From assembly GCA_963933885.1 (NCBI GenBank), contig CAWVWF010000098.1, forward strand, positions 1 through 13,284: a stretch of DNA of 13,284 bases, given 5' to 3'. Positions 1 through 7,209 of the stretch are shown here, in pieces. Below the pieces are notes generated by a model. It searched no databases, was not told the origin of the DNA, and saw nothing but the letters and a program-made list of their open reading frames with translations. This DNA comes from CAWVWF01 sp963933885 (GTDB taxonomy: Bacteria > Bacteroidota > Bacteroidia > Flavobacteriales_C > GCA-002722245). Both the position numbers and the translations under genes were made by a program. Every line of letters starts with the position of its first letter. Position 1 is the stretch's first letter.

Positions 1-142
1 CTCAAAAATTAATCATCCAATAACCAACATCCGCTGGCGCAAGACTGTGTCTTGTATCCCACGTAGTACTTCCTCGCACACTTAAGGCTCAGCCTTGCCA
101 AGAAAAAAACACAAGTTACGCTTCGCTAAAACTTGCGCTAGC
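1..142 (+). repeat. Structured intergenic repeat, copy 1
   Basis: First of three copies of a non-coding element. It matches 232-374 almost base for base; I see three substitutions and one extra A in copy 2. The conserved core begins GCTGGCGCAAG (33-43) and ends CTTGCGCTAGC (132-142), an 11-base terminal inverted repeat with one mismatch. Inside are a perfect small hairpin, CAAGAC-TGT-GTCTTG, and a central hairpin, AAGGC-TCA-GCCTT. The element starts at the window edge, so it may extend further left. The arrangement suggests a MITE-like or BIME-like element or a structured RNA. No coding potential is apparent. Confidence 0.8.
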
Positions 143-231
143 GTAGTATGATGTTACGAACGTTCAAACAAGTAACCTAGCAACAGTAATTTACCAGGTA
201 CTTATTACATCCAATAAGTCACTCATAGGAA

Positions 232-374
232 CTCAAAAATTAATCATCCAATAACCAACATCCGCTGGCGCAAGACTGTGTCTTGTGTCCCACGTAGTAC
301 TTCCTCGCACATTTAAGGCTCAGCCTTGCCAAGAAAAAAAACACAAATTACGCTTCGCTAAAACTTGCGCTAGC
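232..374 (+). repeat. Structured intergenic repeat, copy 2
   Basis: Direct repeat of bases 1-142 in the same orientation, separated from it by an 89-bp spacer (143-231) in which I see no gene. It shares the whole sequence from CTCAAAAATTAATCATCC to the terminal GCTAGC. Both copies are followed, at different distances, by TGATGTTA (about 150-157 and 413-420), so the true unit may be longer, with copy 1 carrying an internal deletion. After copy 2 there is a perfect hairpin, GAAAAC-GCT-GTTTTC (398-412). Lying just past the stop of the SGNH gene, the element would form the 3' end of that transcript and might help terminate or stabilise it. Confidence 0.8.
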
Positions 375-446
375 CTATATCTGAATATACGATATCCGAA
401 AACGCTGTTTTCTGATGTTAAACTAAAGAGCTTGGTATGAGGTGTG

Positions 447-1991
447 TTATTTGAAAATCAGTTCAAAGTCATCAATGTAAATGGAGCCTTTTGATGGCTT
501 GTAGAAATAAACCTTTAAACTTTCAAATGATTTTATATCATCGGGAGTATCCATAGAAAAGCTAAAGGTTTCCCATGTATTTAGGCTTTTAAATTGTTTA
601 TATACCGGAACGCCTTTCCAGAATTTTTTTTCTCCTCCTTTGGATTGGAAAACTAAAATATATTTTTCATTTAAACCGGTTTGCATGATCTTAGCTCTTA
701 CATAAATTTTGTGTAACTGATTTCTTTTTAGCGTGTTAACGGGGATTTCCATGTTGTATGAATACGGAGACTTTTTACTTATTTGATTGGATCGCTCACC
801 AGAATAAAATTGTTTATCCGTTGTGTTTTTCATCTTGCCAGAATTATCAAAATCGTGTTTGAAATACAGACTGTCAGTTGTTGATAAACCAATATACTTG
901 CTATCAACGAAGACAGGGTCGTATGTTCTCGCAAAGGCTTCATAGTTCTGATCTACATAATCATTCGGATATATACTTTTTAGCGTATTGGCTAACTTAC
1001 CTGCTAAAGCTCTTCTACCTTTTTCTGCGTAATGTTCGGAAGTCCAATGTTGATCAATAAATTCATTGTCTTCTATTAAAGCTAGATTATCTGAAAACAC
1101 AACACCCTTCTTAGTGTAGTAATCCTGTAAAATCGATCTGTTGTTTTCCATTAAATACCACAATTCAGAACCTACCAATTCCCTTACTTTTTGATGATTT
1201 TCAGGCAATAAATTAAAAACAACATTCCAACCACGCCCTTTACAATATTGGATGATTTCATCGAAATCTTTAATCCGAGGGTTGGTTAAAGTATCAATAT
1301 TAAAACCGAACGCTTTTATGTGAAAACAAGCCAAACCAGTACGCGTGTAATCCTTTGAAGAGTCGGCCAATAAAATTCCAGGATTAGCTCTTGCCGCATC
1401 CCATTTTTGAATACTGTTATAAGGAAATTTAAAAGGAAAGTAGATAGAATCTTCAGCCCACTGTTTAACAAATGTTGCTTGCCATTCCTGCTCTGTTTTT
1501 ATATCGTAATTTTTAAACGATAACATTGCTCGGTTAATCAAAGCAGGATATGGCCTAAGTAAAACCATCTGTAATTGCATTTCTGTTTCTAATGTAGAGT
1601 TAATCCATTGTTGTCCGAAGGATCTTAAATTAAGGGTTATAATGATGTTTTTTACATTGTTATTTTCAGGGATGTTATATATTAAGTTTTTGTATAATCC
1701 TGAATGACCAGCAGGGAAGTTGATAGCATAAAAATTTAAATTGGGGAAATATTCAGCCGTATAGTCACTGATGTTATTGGTATCATTATCTTGCTTATGA
1801 TGATTCATGTTTGATGACTCAGCAACATAAATAACATCTGTATTTTCAGGAACATCTCTAACAATATTTATGATGCTAGAATACTCTTGTAAATCCTTTT
1901 CGAAAAAGAAAGATGTATAAACGAAGTTCATTACAAATGCTGCAATAATTACAAGACAGAACTTAATGGATATGGTTTTAAATAGCTTCAC
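447..1991 (-). CDS. SGNH/DltD-AlgJ-like membrane-anchored protein (MBOAT partner)
   Basis: 514-aa protein with an N-terminal membrane anchor or uncleaved signal (residues about 6-29), so it probably acts outside the cytoplasmic membrane. Block I is ESSN (58-61), in the place of the SGNH nucleophile segment. A glycine block GHSGLY (95-100) and a C-terminal D313-Q-H315 segment with H320 resemble the Asp/His end of the SGNH fold found in DltD, AlgJ and AlgX. Residues about 370-514 look like a beta-sandwich, perhaps carbohydrate-binding, ending SIYIDDFELIFK. The start is GTG (1989-1991), overlapping the TAG stop of the MBOAT gene by one base; there is no Shine-Dalgarno site, and Met21 is an alternative start. 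In characterised pairs (AlgI/AlgJ, DltB/DltD) the MBOAT protein passes an acyl group to an SGNH partner, which transfers or hydrolyses it. The acceptor here is unknown. Family assignment is fairly sure; catalytic activity is inferred. Confidence 0.72.
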   Translation of the reverse strand: MKLFKTISIKFCLVIIAAFVMNFVYTSFFFEKDLQEYSSIINIVRDVPENTDVIYVAESSNMNHHKQDNDTNNISDYTAEYFPNLNFYAINFPAGHSGLYKNLIYNIPENNNVKNIIITLNLRSFGQQWINSTLETEMQLQMVLLRPYPALINRAMLSFKNYDIKTEQEWQATFVKQWAEDSIYFPFKFPYNSIQKWDAARANPGILLADSSKDYTRTGLACFHIKAFGFNIDTLTNPRIKDFDEIIQYCKGRGWNVVFNLLPENHQKVRELVGSELWYLMENNRSILQDYYTKKGVVFSDNLALIEDNEFIDQHWTSEHYAEKGRRALAGKLANTLKSIYPNDYVDQNYEAFARTYDPVFVDSKYIGLSTTDSLYFKHDFDNSGKMKNTTDKQFYSGERSNQISKKSPYSYNMEIPVNTLKRNQLHKIYVRAKIMQTGLNEKYILVFQSKGGEKKFWKGVPVYKQFKSLNTWETFSFSMDTPDDIKSFESLKVYFYKPSKGSIYIDDFELIFK

Positions 1992-1993
1992 TA
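1989..1993 (-). promoter_or_regulatory. Stop-start overlap TAGTG (translational coupling)
   Basis: On the minus strand the MBOAT stop codon TAG and the SGNH start codon GTG share one G. With no ribosome binding site visible upstream of the GTG, translation of the second gene probably depends on ribosomes finishing the first. This arrangement decided the start chosen for the SGNH gene. Confidence 0.7.
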
Positions 1994-3391
1994 GAACTGA
2001 AAATAAATATAATTATGGCTTTTAACACTTGCGAAAACAATCACACAAAATACGACTGTCATATAAATCCCCCATCTCAATACGATATTCATTTTACCTA
2101 CAGCAATATCAAACCTCTTATTGTAAAGTAATATGTCGCTCAATATAAATAAGAATAGCATTACTGCTGTAGTGATTGGGATAGCTAGCTCCAAACTGTC
2201 TTTGATAGATGGATTAACAGCTAATGAGAAATGATTAAGTGCATCAGTTAAGTTTTCACTTCTAAAGAAAACCCAAATTAAGGAAGTAATAATAAATGTT
2301 TTAAGCATTAAAGTTACATCTAGCAATTTAGACGATAACCCTTTTAATTTTATGCTTTTTTCAATCCAATAAATCACACCAAACAGCGCTCCCCAAATAA
2401 TGAAATTCCAATTTGCTCCATGCCATATCCCACTTAATACAAAAACTACGAATACATTATAAAACCAACGTCCTTTTGATACTCGATTACCACCCATTGG
2501 GAAGTATAAATAATCTCTAAACCAAGTAGACAGTGAAATATGCCATCTTTGCCAAAACTCAGCAATTGATTTGGACAAGTATGGCGTTTTAAAATTATCC
2601 ATTATTTTAATTCCCATTAACAAAGCGCTCCCAATAGCTACCATAGAATAGCCATAAAAGTCTCCGTAAATTTGAAAAGGATATAAAAAGATTGATTTAG
2701 TGACTGCTAGAGAAGAATAGGTTTCCGGATTTTCATAAACGGGATCTATTAACTCAGCTAGATTATCCGCGATTACCATTTTTACAAATAACCCGTAAAT
2801 GATGAGTCGAACACCATTAGCAAAATCGATATAATTAAACTTAATGGCCTTTTTAAACTGAGGGGTTAAGGTAGAAAAACGTTCGATTGGTCCAGCTACT
2901 AATTGCGGGAAGAAGGAGACGTACAAAGCAAAATAACCTAAATGTTTTTCAGGTTCTTGTTTCCCCTTGTATACATCAATTGCATAGCTTAAAGTTTGGA
3001 ATGTATAAAATGAAATTCCAACAGGTAAAATCAGACTTTCCCATAACGGAAGTTCCTCCGCATCGAGTAAAGAAATGAAGGAGTCGTTAATACTTTCAAC
3101 AAAAAAGTTATAGTATTTAAAGGTGAACAGTAAACCTAAGTTTGATATTAAACTTAGGATTAAAAATGGTTTTCGTTTCTTCTTGGTTTCATAATTTCCC
3201 ATTTTAAGACCGCACCAGTAGTCAATCAGAGTAGAAGCGATGATCAATATTAAGTATTCAACTTTCCAAGAAGCGTAAAAGAAATAACTTGCTAAAAGCA
3301 GTAGCGTCCATCGAAATTTTTGAGGTATTAAATAATACGCAAAAATTACAATGGGCAGGAATAAAATGAACTCAAAAGAGTTAAAAAGCAT
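1991..3391 (-). CDS. MBOAT family O-acyltransferase (AlgI-like)
   Basis: 466-aa polytopic membrane protein with about ten hydrophobic segments. It starts MLFNSFEFILFLPIV, the usual opening of AlgI/PatA/DltB-type MBOAT proteins, and its length is typical of the family. The family signature is complete: EFWQRWHISLSTWFRDYLY with H284, then GGNR (300-303), then SGIWHGANWNFIIWG with the invariant catalytic H324. Enzymes of this family move an acyl group, usually acetyl, across the cytoplasmic membrane onto an exopolysaccharide, peptidoglycan, teichoic acid or lipid. The gene starts with ATG at 3389-3391 and overlaps the downstream SGNH gene by one base, so the two are one transcriptional unit. The upstream neighbour on the same strand is the synthase fusion, 381 bp away across a large inverted-repeat element, so co-transcription with it is uncertain. 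Substrate cannot be read from the sequence. Confidence 0.93.
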   Translation of the reverse strand: MLFNSFEFILFLPIVIFAYYLIPQKFRWTLLLLASYFFYASWKVEYLILIIASTLIDYWCGLKMGNYETKKKRKPFLILSLISNLGLLFTFKYYNFFVESINDSFISLLDAEELPLWESLILPVGISFYTFQTLSYAIDVYKGKQEPEKHLGYFALYVSFFPQLVAGPIERFSTLTPQFKKAIKFNYIDFANGVRLIIYGLFVKMVIADNLAELIDPVYENPETYSSLAVTKSIFLYPFQIYGDFYGYSMVAIGSALLMGIKIMDNFKTPYLSKSIAEFWQRWHISLSTWFRDYLYFPMGGNRVSKGRWFYNVFVVFVLSGIWHGANWNFIIWGALFGVIYWIEKSIKLKGLSSKLLDVTLMLKTFIITSLIWVFFRSENLTDALNHFSLAVNPSIKDSLELAIPITTAVMLFLFILSDILLYNKRFDIAVGKMNIVLRWGIYMTVVFCVIVFASVKSHNYIYFQF

Positions 3392-3460
3392 TTTCTCAAG
3401 CAGTTAGTTCTACCAAAAATAAATACTGCATCACAATTACACGAATTCTCACACATAAAT

Positions 3461-3771
3461 TACTCGCGCGCGCATGTTCCGGAAGACATGCGTGTGTTTA
3501 GAGCTTAGCGTCTTCAGAGGCGCTAGCAATACAATATTTTTTAAACTAATACCTAAACGAGCATTCCATTAGAATTTCGCTGGCGCAAGACTGTGTCTTG
3601 TGTCCCACACAGTTCCCGTAATGGATGAAGTTGGATAGTCGGCTCACTTTAAGGCGCAGTCTTGCCAAGAAATAAGCACAAGTTACGCTTGGCTAAACTT
3701 GCGCTAGCGGGGATGTCTGAAGACACGATTCTCATTACACACGCATGTCCTCCGGAACATGCGCGCGAGTA
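3461..3771. repeat. Large nested inverted-repeat element
   Basis: The two ends are inverted copies of about 36 bases: 3461-3497 (TACTCGCGCG...TGTGT) and 3737-3771. They differ by one CG dinucleotide and one A/G substitution. Inside them lies a second inverted pair, GTCTTCAGA (3510-3518) with TCTGAAGAC (3716-3724), then CGCTAGC (3521-3527) facing GCGCTAGCG (3701-3709). The order is thus A-B-C...C'-B'-A', enclosing a copy of the dispersed repeat. Each outer arm is itself an imperfect hairpin around TTCCGGAA/TCCGGA. The right arm ends one base before the stop codon of the synthase fusion (3773-3775). It could be a mobile MITE, a cruciform-forming site, or a transcript-processing or terminator structure between two same-strand genes. 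Confidence 0.78.
3578..3709 (+). repeat. Structured intergenic repeat, copy 3 (divergent)
   Basis: Third copy of the element at 1-142 and 232-374, in the same orientation. Conserved parts are the left end CGCTGGCGCAAGACTGTGTC, the TTAAGG...CTTGCCAAGAAA segment, and the right end TTACGCTTGGCTAAACTTGC followed by GCTAGCG. The stretch between CCCAC and TTTAAGG is different and longer. The central hairpin is kept: AAGGC-GCA-GTCTT has a G-T pair where the other copies have G-C. Downstream, TCTGAA-NNN-ACGAT (3716-3729) is shared with the flank of copy 2 (380-393). Conserved ends and hairpins with a variable interior suggest selection on structure, or a MITE-like insertion. Confidence 0.75.
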
Positions 3772-3772
3772 G

Positions 3773-6160
3773 TTAGTTTAGTAATTCTAGTTCAGCGTGT
3801 GCACTCATGTCGAATGACATTAAGTAGCCATAGTTTCCTTCTGCTTTAGCACCTACTTTTTTCTTGGTCATTTCAGCTGTGTAAGCAAGATCTATATGTT
3901 CACAACCTAAGGCGTTTGCACGTTTAACGGCTTGATAAAGGATTTGCTTGTAAGGATCGTTTTTTTCAAAATCGTAATTCAATCCAACCAATAAAGCATA
4001 GTATACGTTATCTATAATTTGACTGATCATTACCGCAATTGGTTTTTCAGTTTCAGGAGAATAGAGACTAATAAAGTCATAACTTTCGTCCTCAAAACAA
4101 CTTTTGAAAAACTTATCTGGTAACTCAAAAACAGAGACAGTGCTTGCTCTTTTATAAACCTCTTGGTATAGCTTTATGATATAGGTCTGATCCTCTTTCG
4201 ATGTTGGTCTTGAATAATCGACCCTAAATTCGGATTCATATTTTAATATTTCTTTTCGAAGGGAATATCTATATTTCTGACCTAATCGGGCTTGAAACTC
4301 AGCATCCGATTTCCAATTTGCGTTGTTTATAACACAGTTTTTTGGAAGCTCTAACTCTAAAAGACCCAACTCTAAAAACTCTGGTTCTAGTTTCAATTTA
4401 TCATCTGAAGAAAAATCACGAAGTACCACTTTAGACACATTATTCTCATCAGACTCATTAATTAATACGCCAATATATGCTTTCATAGATTCCTTCCAGT
4501 CCTCGCTTTCATAGTTTACATACAAGCTTTTCCCTTTTGTAAATGGACTTCCAGAGATAATCGTTGGAGAGGTTAAATAATAGGGATCATTCTTTCTAAT
4601 TTCTTTTACTTTATCAGATAAGGTAGCATCAGAAAGTAAGTCTTCCATCATGATTGCTGTTGTACAAACAGATGCTAAGATGATTTCATTTTTACGATCC
4701 CTAACGATGTAATATTTAAACCTCCAATTGTTTTCTTTTTCTAGATTATCCTTAAAAGTGTTTTCTAAAGAAAGTAAATTATCGAAACTGTTTGTTCCAG
4801 TTTGATAAAACAATTTGTCCCAAGATTTTTTATCTAGATCTAGTATTGAATTATAAATCTCAACTTTCAAACCTAATGAGGGTTTTTTACCTAGATCCAA
4901 TTCAGCTGATGATAAAAAGTTATCTATTTTAAATGTTTTTGCAACTTCGGCAGGAGAACTTCCTTCATCTATTAATCCGAAGAGATATTCTTTTTGTAAT
5001 GTAGCTAACATAGCTTCTATCTGATCTATTGAAAGATTGTTGGAAATCATAAAACGCAAACCTCCTTTTTTCATAGGTGTAGCCGGAAAGCTCGCGCTAT
5101 TAATATAGAATCCCTTCTTTTTCATTCGTTTTACGATTGTTCTTATCACTTGAGGCAAGCCAACGGGAATAAAAAACAAAGGAGAATCAGTCTCCATATA
5201 TTGAGGAAGGTCAAGTTCTTTCAATCGTTTATTTGTGTAAGCTACTTTGTTCTTGAGTTCATCTTGAATTGTACTGAAGTGAGCGCTTTGATGTAGTTTT
5301 GCTGAAGCAATAGCAGCACCCAACATAGGCGGTTGAATAGGTCCTGAAAAGATAAGTGTAGTTCCACAGTTTTTCACCAATTGATACCATTCTTTATTTG
5401 GGAAAATCATTACACCTCCACCCGACGCAAAGGATTTGTTTAGAGAAGTAATTAATACCATTTTATCATGATGCTTAATTTTACTCCTCACGTATCCAAC
5501 TCCGTTTTCACCTGTCCAACCCATTCCATGTGCATCATCAATGTAGAGGTGAAATTTAGAATACTTGTTTAGCAAAGCTTCTAATTTATCTAATGGAGAA
5601 TAATCACCATACATAGAATATACACCATCAGCTAAATACCAAATTCGATTTGCTTTGGTGTAATTCGATTTTATTTTAGCTTCAAGACTTTCCATGTCGT
5701 TGTGCGGTACCAACTGAACTGAAATGTTTTGTGCCTTGAGCATTTTAGCAGCCATTTGAACACTAGAATGAACTTGAAAATCAAGGATTACGATGTCGTT
5801 TTCGTTAATCAAAGTCGGCAAAGCTGCTAGATGTCCTAAAGTTGTACTTGCTGAAACTAAAGCTGGCTTATTAAACATGTTTTGTAGTTCGGCTTCCAAT
5901 TGATCATATAAACCAACAGACAAATAAGTACGTGAAGTGGAAAACTGAGTACCGAAGGCATCAACAGCTTGTTTTACGCCTTCTTTTAAGTCTTCATGAA
6001 ACTCTAAACCTAAGTAACTACAAGATCCGAAATTGAGATACTCTTCGCCATTGATTTCAACTTCTGCCGAATCTAATTTTTTAGATGAAGTAAATTGATG
6101 CAAAAGTCCTCTATCTGCACCATCCTGAATTATTTTATTCAATCCTTTTACTACCGACAT
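3773..6160 (-). CDS. Fused alpha-oxoamine synthase and FemAB/GNAT-like acyltransferase
   Basis: 795-aa, two-part enzyme. Residues 1 to about 395 are a fold-type I PLP enzyme of the alpha-oxoamine synthase group (8-amino-7-oxononanoate synthase, KBL, serine palmitoyltransferase), which condenses an amino acid with an acyl-CoA. D127-x3-H131 gives the PLP-stacking His, IDDAHGMGWTG holds D208 and H211, and TSLNKSFASGGG holds the Schiff-base K242. The substrate loop, FSTSRTYLSVGLYDQLE (73-89), is not that of a classical BioF. After a linker (about 395-430), residues 430-795 resemble FemAB/DUF482/BioF2-like acyltransferases: SWDKLFYQTGTNSFDN near 446-460 and a second GNAT-like half containing KYRYSLRKEI (659-668). 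The C-terminal half may N-acylate the synthase product; this is inference. Family members are usually about 400 aa, so the fusion doubles the length. ATG start at 6158-6160, no strong Shine-Dalgarno. The gene stands alone upstream, with a 281-bp AT-rich, gene-free gap behind it (6161-6441). Synthase domain sure; product unknown. Confidence 0.85.
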   Translation of the reverse strand: MSVVKGLNKIIQDGADRGLLHQFTSSKKLDSAEVEINGEEYLNFGSCSYLGLEFHEDLKEGVKQAVDAFGTQFSTSRTYLSVGLYDQLEAELQNMFNKPALVSASTTLGHLAALPTLINENDIVILDFQVHSSVQMAAKMLKAQNISVQLVPHNDMESLEAKIKSNYTKANRIWYLADGVYSMYGDYSPLDKLEALLNKYSKFHLYIDDAHGMGWTGENGVGYVRSKIKHHDKMVLITSLNKSFASGGGVMIFPNKEWYQLVKNCGTTLIFSGPIQPPMLGAAIASAKLHQSAHFSTIQDELKNKVAYTNKRLKELDLPQYMETDSPLFFIPVGLPQVIRTIVKRMKKKGFYINSASFPATPMKKGGLRFMISNNLSIDQIEAMLATLQKEYLFGLIDEGSSPAEVAKTFKIDNFLSSAELDLGKKPSLGLKVEIYNSILDLDKKSWDKLFYQTGTNSFDNLLSLENTFKDNLEKENNWRFKYYIVRDRKNEIILASVCTTAIMMEDLLSDATLSDKVKEIRKNDPYYLTSPTIISGSPFTKGKSLYVNYESEDWKESMKAYIGVLINESDENNVSKVVLRDFSSDDKLKLEPEFLELGLLELELPKNCVINNANWKSDAEFQARLGQKYRYSLRKEILKYESEFRVDYSRPTSKEDQTYIIKLYQEVYKRASTVSVFELPDKFFKSCFEDESYDFISLYSPETEKPIAVMISQIIDNVYYALLVGLNYDFEKNDPYKQILYQAVKRANALGCEHIDLAYTAEMTKKKVGAKAEGNYGYLMSFDMSAHAELELLN

Positions 6161-6441
6161 ATTTTACTTTTTTTTTAATAATTAAAAACTCTATTTTATG
6201 ACGTAAAACTAAAATTTAAAAACAGGTTACCTTGATTAATTCGTGATATAATTGTTTTTTTTTAGCTAAATAAATACCCTTCACATATTTAAATACGACA
6301 AAGTGTTATTAATAACGACTACTATCTGTCTTTAGTTAAACACATAAAAAAAAAGAAACCCTACTTATAGTTTGTTATTTGGTGTTTTCGAAGTGAGTTG
6401 GGATGAATATTCTGAAAAATTTGGGTTTACCATTTACCCTT

Positions 6442-7209
6442 TCATTGATTGATAATTGTTATAAATCCGTTAGAAGGTGATTTATTTGGAACTATTAATA
6501 CATAATAGTACGTACCTCTAGAAAGTTGATGTTCTGAAGAATTTAAGCCTCTCCAATCATTTTGGTAATCCTTACTATAGAAAACTGTTTTTCCCCAACG
6601 ATTGAAAATTGTTAATGATGAATTAGGATAATCTTCCAACCCTTTAATAATAAATTTTCCATTTAGTTCACCATGGGTTACTAGAATATTTGGAATAACA
6701 ATAGTTTGTGGTAATACAGTTGTATCAATAGGTACTGCAGCACTGTTACATTTATTGATTATTGTAAGTGTGTCCTTTATTGAACTGCAATTAAAGGTTT
6801 TAGATATTATATATGTTCCTTCGTTTTCAAAAGAGGTAAATATTGTAGAATCGGAAGTCCATTCATAATTACCATTATTTTCTTTAATGTTAGAAAGTAC
6901 TAATGAAGAGTCATACAAGCACACAATAGTATCTAAATTATAGTTTGTAGCTTCTAATTCTTCAACAGGTATAATAGAAACATCATCAATGAAAATAGAT
7001 GCTCCACCGCTATCGGAACAATTCGAATTTGAATTATCGAATTTTGTTTGAGTCAACCAAAAATTACCAATAATAAATTGATTTAAATTTGCTGTTACGG
7101 GAACAAAAAGCATTGTTATTTCTTGCCATCCGCTTTGATCTTTAATGAAATCACCGCTTACTGTTTGAGGAGTAGGGTGGTAAGCTTCTTCCCGTAGAAT
7201 TAACTTCAT
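6442..7209 (-). CDS. 5'-truncated T9SS cargo protein with gliding-motility (CHU_C) C-terminal domain
   Basis: 255 codons that read as the tail of a larger secreted protein. Residues about 15-82 match the end of a beta-sandwich module common in such proteins (SGWQEITMLFVPV, then IIGNFWLTQTKFDN, then GGASIFIDDVSIIPVEE). Residues about 90-152 look Ig/PKD-like (YEWTSDS...GTYIISKTFNC...DTLTI). Residues about 170-255 are the gliding-motility-associated CHU_C sorting domain, with its hallmark FNRWGKTVFYSKDYQNDWRG (202-221) and RGTYYYVLIV. There is no signal peptide: the first about 12 residues come from sequence that encodes LLPVELTSF on the opposite strand, so homology to the family begins only at the junction near 7171. 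The reading frame from there to the TGA stop is intact. It is most likely a non-functional remnant; a cytoplasmic fragment could not reach the T9SS. Confidence 0.6.
   Translation of the reverse strand: MKLILREEAYHPTPQTVSGDFIKDQSGWQEITMLFVPVTANLNQFIIGNFWLTQTKFDNSNSNCSDSGGASIFIDDVSIIPVEELEATNYNLDTIVCLYDSSLVLSNIKENNGNYEWTSDSTIFTSFENEGTYIISKTFNCSSIKDTLTIINKCNSAAVPIDTTVLPQTIVIPNILVTHGELNGKFIIKGLEDYPNSSLTIFNRWGKTVFYSKDYQNDWRGLNSSEHQLSRGTYYYVLIVPNKSPSNGFITIINQ
7168..7190. other. Junction of two decapitated T9SS genes
   Basis: On the minus strand, T9SS-protein homology begins here and runs left; on the plus strand a different T9SS-protein homology (LLPVELTSF...) begins here and runs right. The plus frame is closed by TAG at 7173-7175. 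Neither gene has its 5' half. No insertion sequence or long repeat is visible at the join, so a simple deletion or inversion breakpoint, or a misassembly, is the likeliest cause. Confidence 0.6.

Noticed and set aside
398..412. Terminator for the SGNH gene (GAAAAC-GCT-GTTTTC hairpin)
   Set aside because: A perfect 6-bp stem, but no T-run follows on the minus strand, so it is not a convincing intrinsic terminator.
878..1060. 60-codon plus-strand ORF inside the SGNH gene
   Set aside because: Antisense to a well-supported gene, with no recognisable protein features. The same holds for plus-strand ORFs at 2887-3078, 4323-4514, 8364-8567, 11751-11933 and 12387-12641.
3773..6160. Calling the synthase bioF
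   Set aside because: The C-terminal acyltransferase fusion, the non-BioF substrate loop and the absence of other biotin genes make the biotin assignment unsafe.
6423..6439. GGGT...ACCC hairpin just after the CHU_C fragment stop
   Set aside because: Only about four pairs with a long loop. The T-run at about 6345-6353 is too far away to act with it.
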